This document shows, piece after piece, positions 5,697 through 6,852 of a stretch of 6,852 bases of DNA. The DNA is taken from the NCBI GenBank assembly GCA_905234575.1, contig CAJOIG010000085.1, positions 1 to 6,852 of the forward strand, in the 5' to 3' direction. The notes beneath the pieces are model-generated. The model ran no database searches. It was not told the origin of the DNA and saw only the letters and a list, made by a program, of their open reading frames with translations. A program made the translations under genes and the position numbers. How positions within the stretch are numbered: the stretch's first letter is position 1; the number at the start of each line of letters is the position of its first letter. Source of the stretch: an uncultured Oscillospiraceae bacterium (lineage in GTDB: Bacteria > Bacillota > Clostridia > Oscillospirales > Oscillospiraceae).

Positions 5697-6377
5697 TTAT
5701 TTGGAACTCGGGATGTACGGCGCGATGAGGCTGGCCAGGCTGGGGACGGACATGGTCTGCAGCCAGACGGTGCCGGGGCCGGTGATAACGGTATTGAACA
5801 GGCCCTCGCCGCCCAGCAGGGCGTTTTTCACGCTGCCGACGGACTGGATGTCGATGGAGCAGGACTCGGTCATGGCGGCAAGATTGCCGGTATCCACCAC
5901 GAGCTGCTGTCCGGGGTTGAGGTTGTACTTCACCACATGCCCGTCGAACTCCGCGAAGCAGAGACCCTGACCGCTGATCTTCTGCATGATGAAGCCCTCG
6001 CCGCCGAAGAACCCGGCACCCATTTTCTTCTGCAGATGAGTGGAGAGGGTGACGCCGCTCTCAGAGCAAAGGAACGCCGATTTCTGGAAGATCATGTTGT
6101 TGCCGGGTCCGATCTCGAAGGCCTCGATGGAGCCCGGGAAGCTGGAGGCGCAGGCCAGAAGGCCCGGACCGCCCTGCGCGGTGTAGATGTTCTGGAAGAG
6201 CTTCTCCCCCGAGAGCGCCCGTCCCAGCATCTTGCCGAGGCCGCCGCCGGAGGTCGTCTCCATCTTCATGTTGGCGGACATCCAGCTCATGGCGCCGCCT
6301 TCGGTGATGATGCTCTCGCCGGCTTCGGGATACAGGATCACGACCGGCAGGGTCCCGCCTTTGATCTCATAACGCAT
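5697..6377 (-). CDS. AIM24 / TIGR00266 family protein
   Basis: The 226-residue product matches the length and glycine-rich pattern of the bacterial AIM24 (TIGR00266) family, a compact beta-sandwich whose molecular role is not established; the name comes from a yeast mitochondrial protein. Features typical of the family are SGGGLGKMLGRALSGEKLF (43-61), the following IYTAQGGPG (64-72), GFFGGEGFIMQKISGQG (122-138) and LLGGEGLFNTVITGPGTVWLQT (188-209). There is no signal peptide and no clear membrane segment, so it is probably cytoplasmic. The ATG at 6375-6377 is preceded by AAAGGGAG (6386-6393) with an 8-base gap, and a separate promoter lies upstream. Its stop is only 6 bp from that of the convergent HxlR gene, with no terminator visible in the gap. 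The plsY gene upstream is on the same strand but separated by a strong terminator. Family identity is confident; no function can be assigned. Confidence 0.92.
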   Translation of the reverse strand: MRYEIKGGTLPVVILYPEAGESIITEGGAMSWMSANMKMETTSGGGLGKMLGRALSGEKLFQNIYTAQGGPGLLACASSFPGSIEAFEIGPGNNMIFQKSAFLCSESGVTLSTHLQKKMGAGFFGGEGFIMQKISGQGLCFAEFDGHVVKYNLNPGQQLVVDTGNLAAMTESCSIDIQSVGSVKNALLGGEGLFNTVITGPGTVWLQTMSVPSLASLIAPYIPSSK

Positions 6378-6395
6378 AACGATCTCTCCCTTTAA

Positions 6396-6408
6396 TGTCC
6401 AGCGGACA
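6396..6408. repeat. TGTCC-N3-GGACA dyad at the AIM24 start site
   Basis: TGTCC (6396-6400) and GGACA (6404-6408) form a perfect 5-bp inverted repeat with a 3-bp centre. The predicted transcription start, near 6403, falls inside it. A half-site-like TGGACA is also the -35 element of the same promoter. It could be an operator or a small 5' hairpin; chance cannot be excluded. Confidence 0.35.
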
Positions 6409-6409
6409 G

Positions 6410-6438
6410 ATTATTCCACGCTTTTCGCGCTGTGTCCA
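6410..6438 (-). promoter_or_regulatory. Promoter of the AIM24-family gene
   Basis: On the minus strand TGGACA (6433-6438) and AATAAT (6410-6415) are separated by 17 bp, each one base from consensus. Predicted start is near 6403, with a leader of about 26 nt carrying the AAAGGGAG ribosome site. Lying downstream of the plsY terminator, it makes the AIM24 gene its own transcription unit. Confidence 0.65.
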
Positions 6439-6477
6439 TTGTCTCATATCTTTGTGAAAAAATCCACCTGTTTTTTT

Positions 6478-6511
6478 AAAAAAGGTGCGCCTCCCTCCGG
6501 GGCGCACCTTT
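6478..6511 (-). terminator. Intrinsic terminator of plsY
   Basis: On the minus strand an 11-bp perfect stem, AAAGGTGCGCC (6501-6511) with GGCGCACCTTT (6481-6491), closes a 9-nt loop. It runs into a continuous TTTTTT ending at 6478, of which three bases are in the stem, and then A-rich sequence. It starts 2 bp after the plsY stop codon and is the strongest terminator in the window. Confidence 0.9.
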
Positions 6512-6513
6512 CG

Positions 6514-6852
6514 TTATTCCTTTTCGTCTTCCCTGCAGGTTTTGTTTTTCAGGGAGAACTTGTTTTCCGTTCCGTTTTTCAGCCGGACCAGGTTTTCCCG
6601 ATGGCGAACGACCATGAACGCGACGCAGAATACGACCAGCAGAAGCTCCGCCAGAGTCTCATACCCCGCCAGGAGCATCGTGATCGGCGCGGAGCAGGCC
6701 GCGACCAGCACGGACAGGGACATATACCTCGTCAGCACCATCAGCCCGAGAAACAGGACCAGGACGACCACCGCCGCCCGCCAGTCGATGAACCAGATCG
6801 CTCCGAACATGACGGCCACGCCCTTGCCGCCGCGGAAATCGTACCACAGCGG
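6514..6852 (-). CDS. plsY: Acyl-phosphate:glycerol-3-phosphate acyltransferase PlsY (C-terminal part)
   Basis: PlsY is an integral membrane enzyme that transfers an acyl group from acyl-phosphate to glycerol-3-phosphate, making lysophosphatidic acid, the first step of phospholipid synthesis in most bacteria. The frame is open from the right edge to TAA at 6514-6516, giving the last 112 residues of a protein that is usually about 200 long; the start lies outside the window. Counted from the visible first residue, FRGGKGVA (6-13) is the conserved glycerol-3-phosphate/phosphate-binding motif, and RHRENLVRL (83-91) followed by GTE (94-96) is the conserved C-terminal motif. Between them lie hydrophobic segments at about 14-40, 45-62 and 66-82, fitting the last membrane helices. 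The tail after residue 97 is charged and variable. An internal GTG at 6817-6819 is not a real start, because the conserved GGKGVA motif spans it. Identity is confident. Confidence 0.95.
   Translation of the reverse strand, partial: PLWYDFRGGKGVAVMFGAIWFIDWRAAVVVLVLFLGLMVLTRYMSLSVLVAACSAPITMLLAGYETLAELLLVVFCVAFMVVRHRENLVRLKNGTENKFSLKNKTCREDEKE

Overview
The window is GC-rich and gene-dense, with canonical Shine-Dalgarno sites, sigma-70-type promoters and intrinsic terminators. It carries six protein genes: a beta-helix protein (partial), recG, an Old Yellow Enzyme/dienoyl-CoA-reductase-type flavoenzyme, an HxlR-family regulator, an AIM24/TIGR00266 protein and plsY (partial). The flavoenzyme type, the AIM24 protein and the PlsY sequence suggest an anaerobic, high-GC member of the Clostridia, perhaps gut-associated. 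That placement is an inference from protein style, not from a marker gene.

Left part (1-3163): a beta-helix gene runs leftward out of the window. It is divergent from recG across a compact 131-bp region with two back-to-back promoters. The recG promoter lies so close to the ATG that its transcript is predicted to be leaderless. recG ends at a hairpin terminator and converges on the flavoenzyme gene.

Middle (3164-5690): a 655-residue NADH:flavin oxidoreductase (FMN barrel, iron-sulfur site, FAD/NAD(P) domains) is divergent from a 137-residue HxlR-type winged-helix regulator. The 145-bp gap holds a promoter for each gene and short direct repeats at helical-turn spacing. This looks like a local regulator-enzyme pair. 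The enzyme departs from family consensus at the proton-donor position (Trp for Tyr) and in Fe-S cysteine spacing. The regulator has no cysteine, which argues against thiol-based sensing.

Right part (5691-6852): the AIM24-family gene converges on the HxlR gene with only 6 bp between stop codons. It has its own promoter with a dyad over the predicted start site. Upstream of it is a strong terminator for plsY, whose 3' part enters from the right edge.

No tRNA, rRNA, CRISPR array, insertion sequence or phage gene was seen. No gene-free stretch exceeds 300 bases. I found no clearly new multi-gene system; the flavoenzyme/HxlR pair is the most promising unit for new biochemistry.
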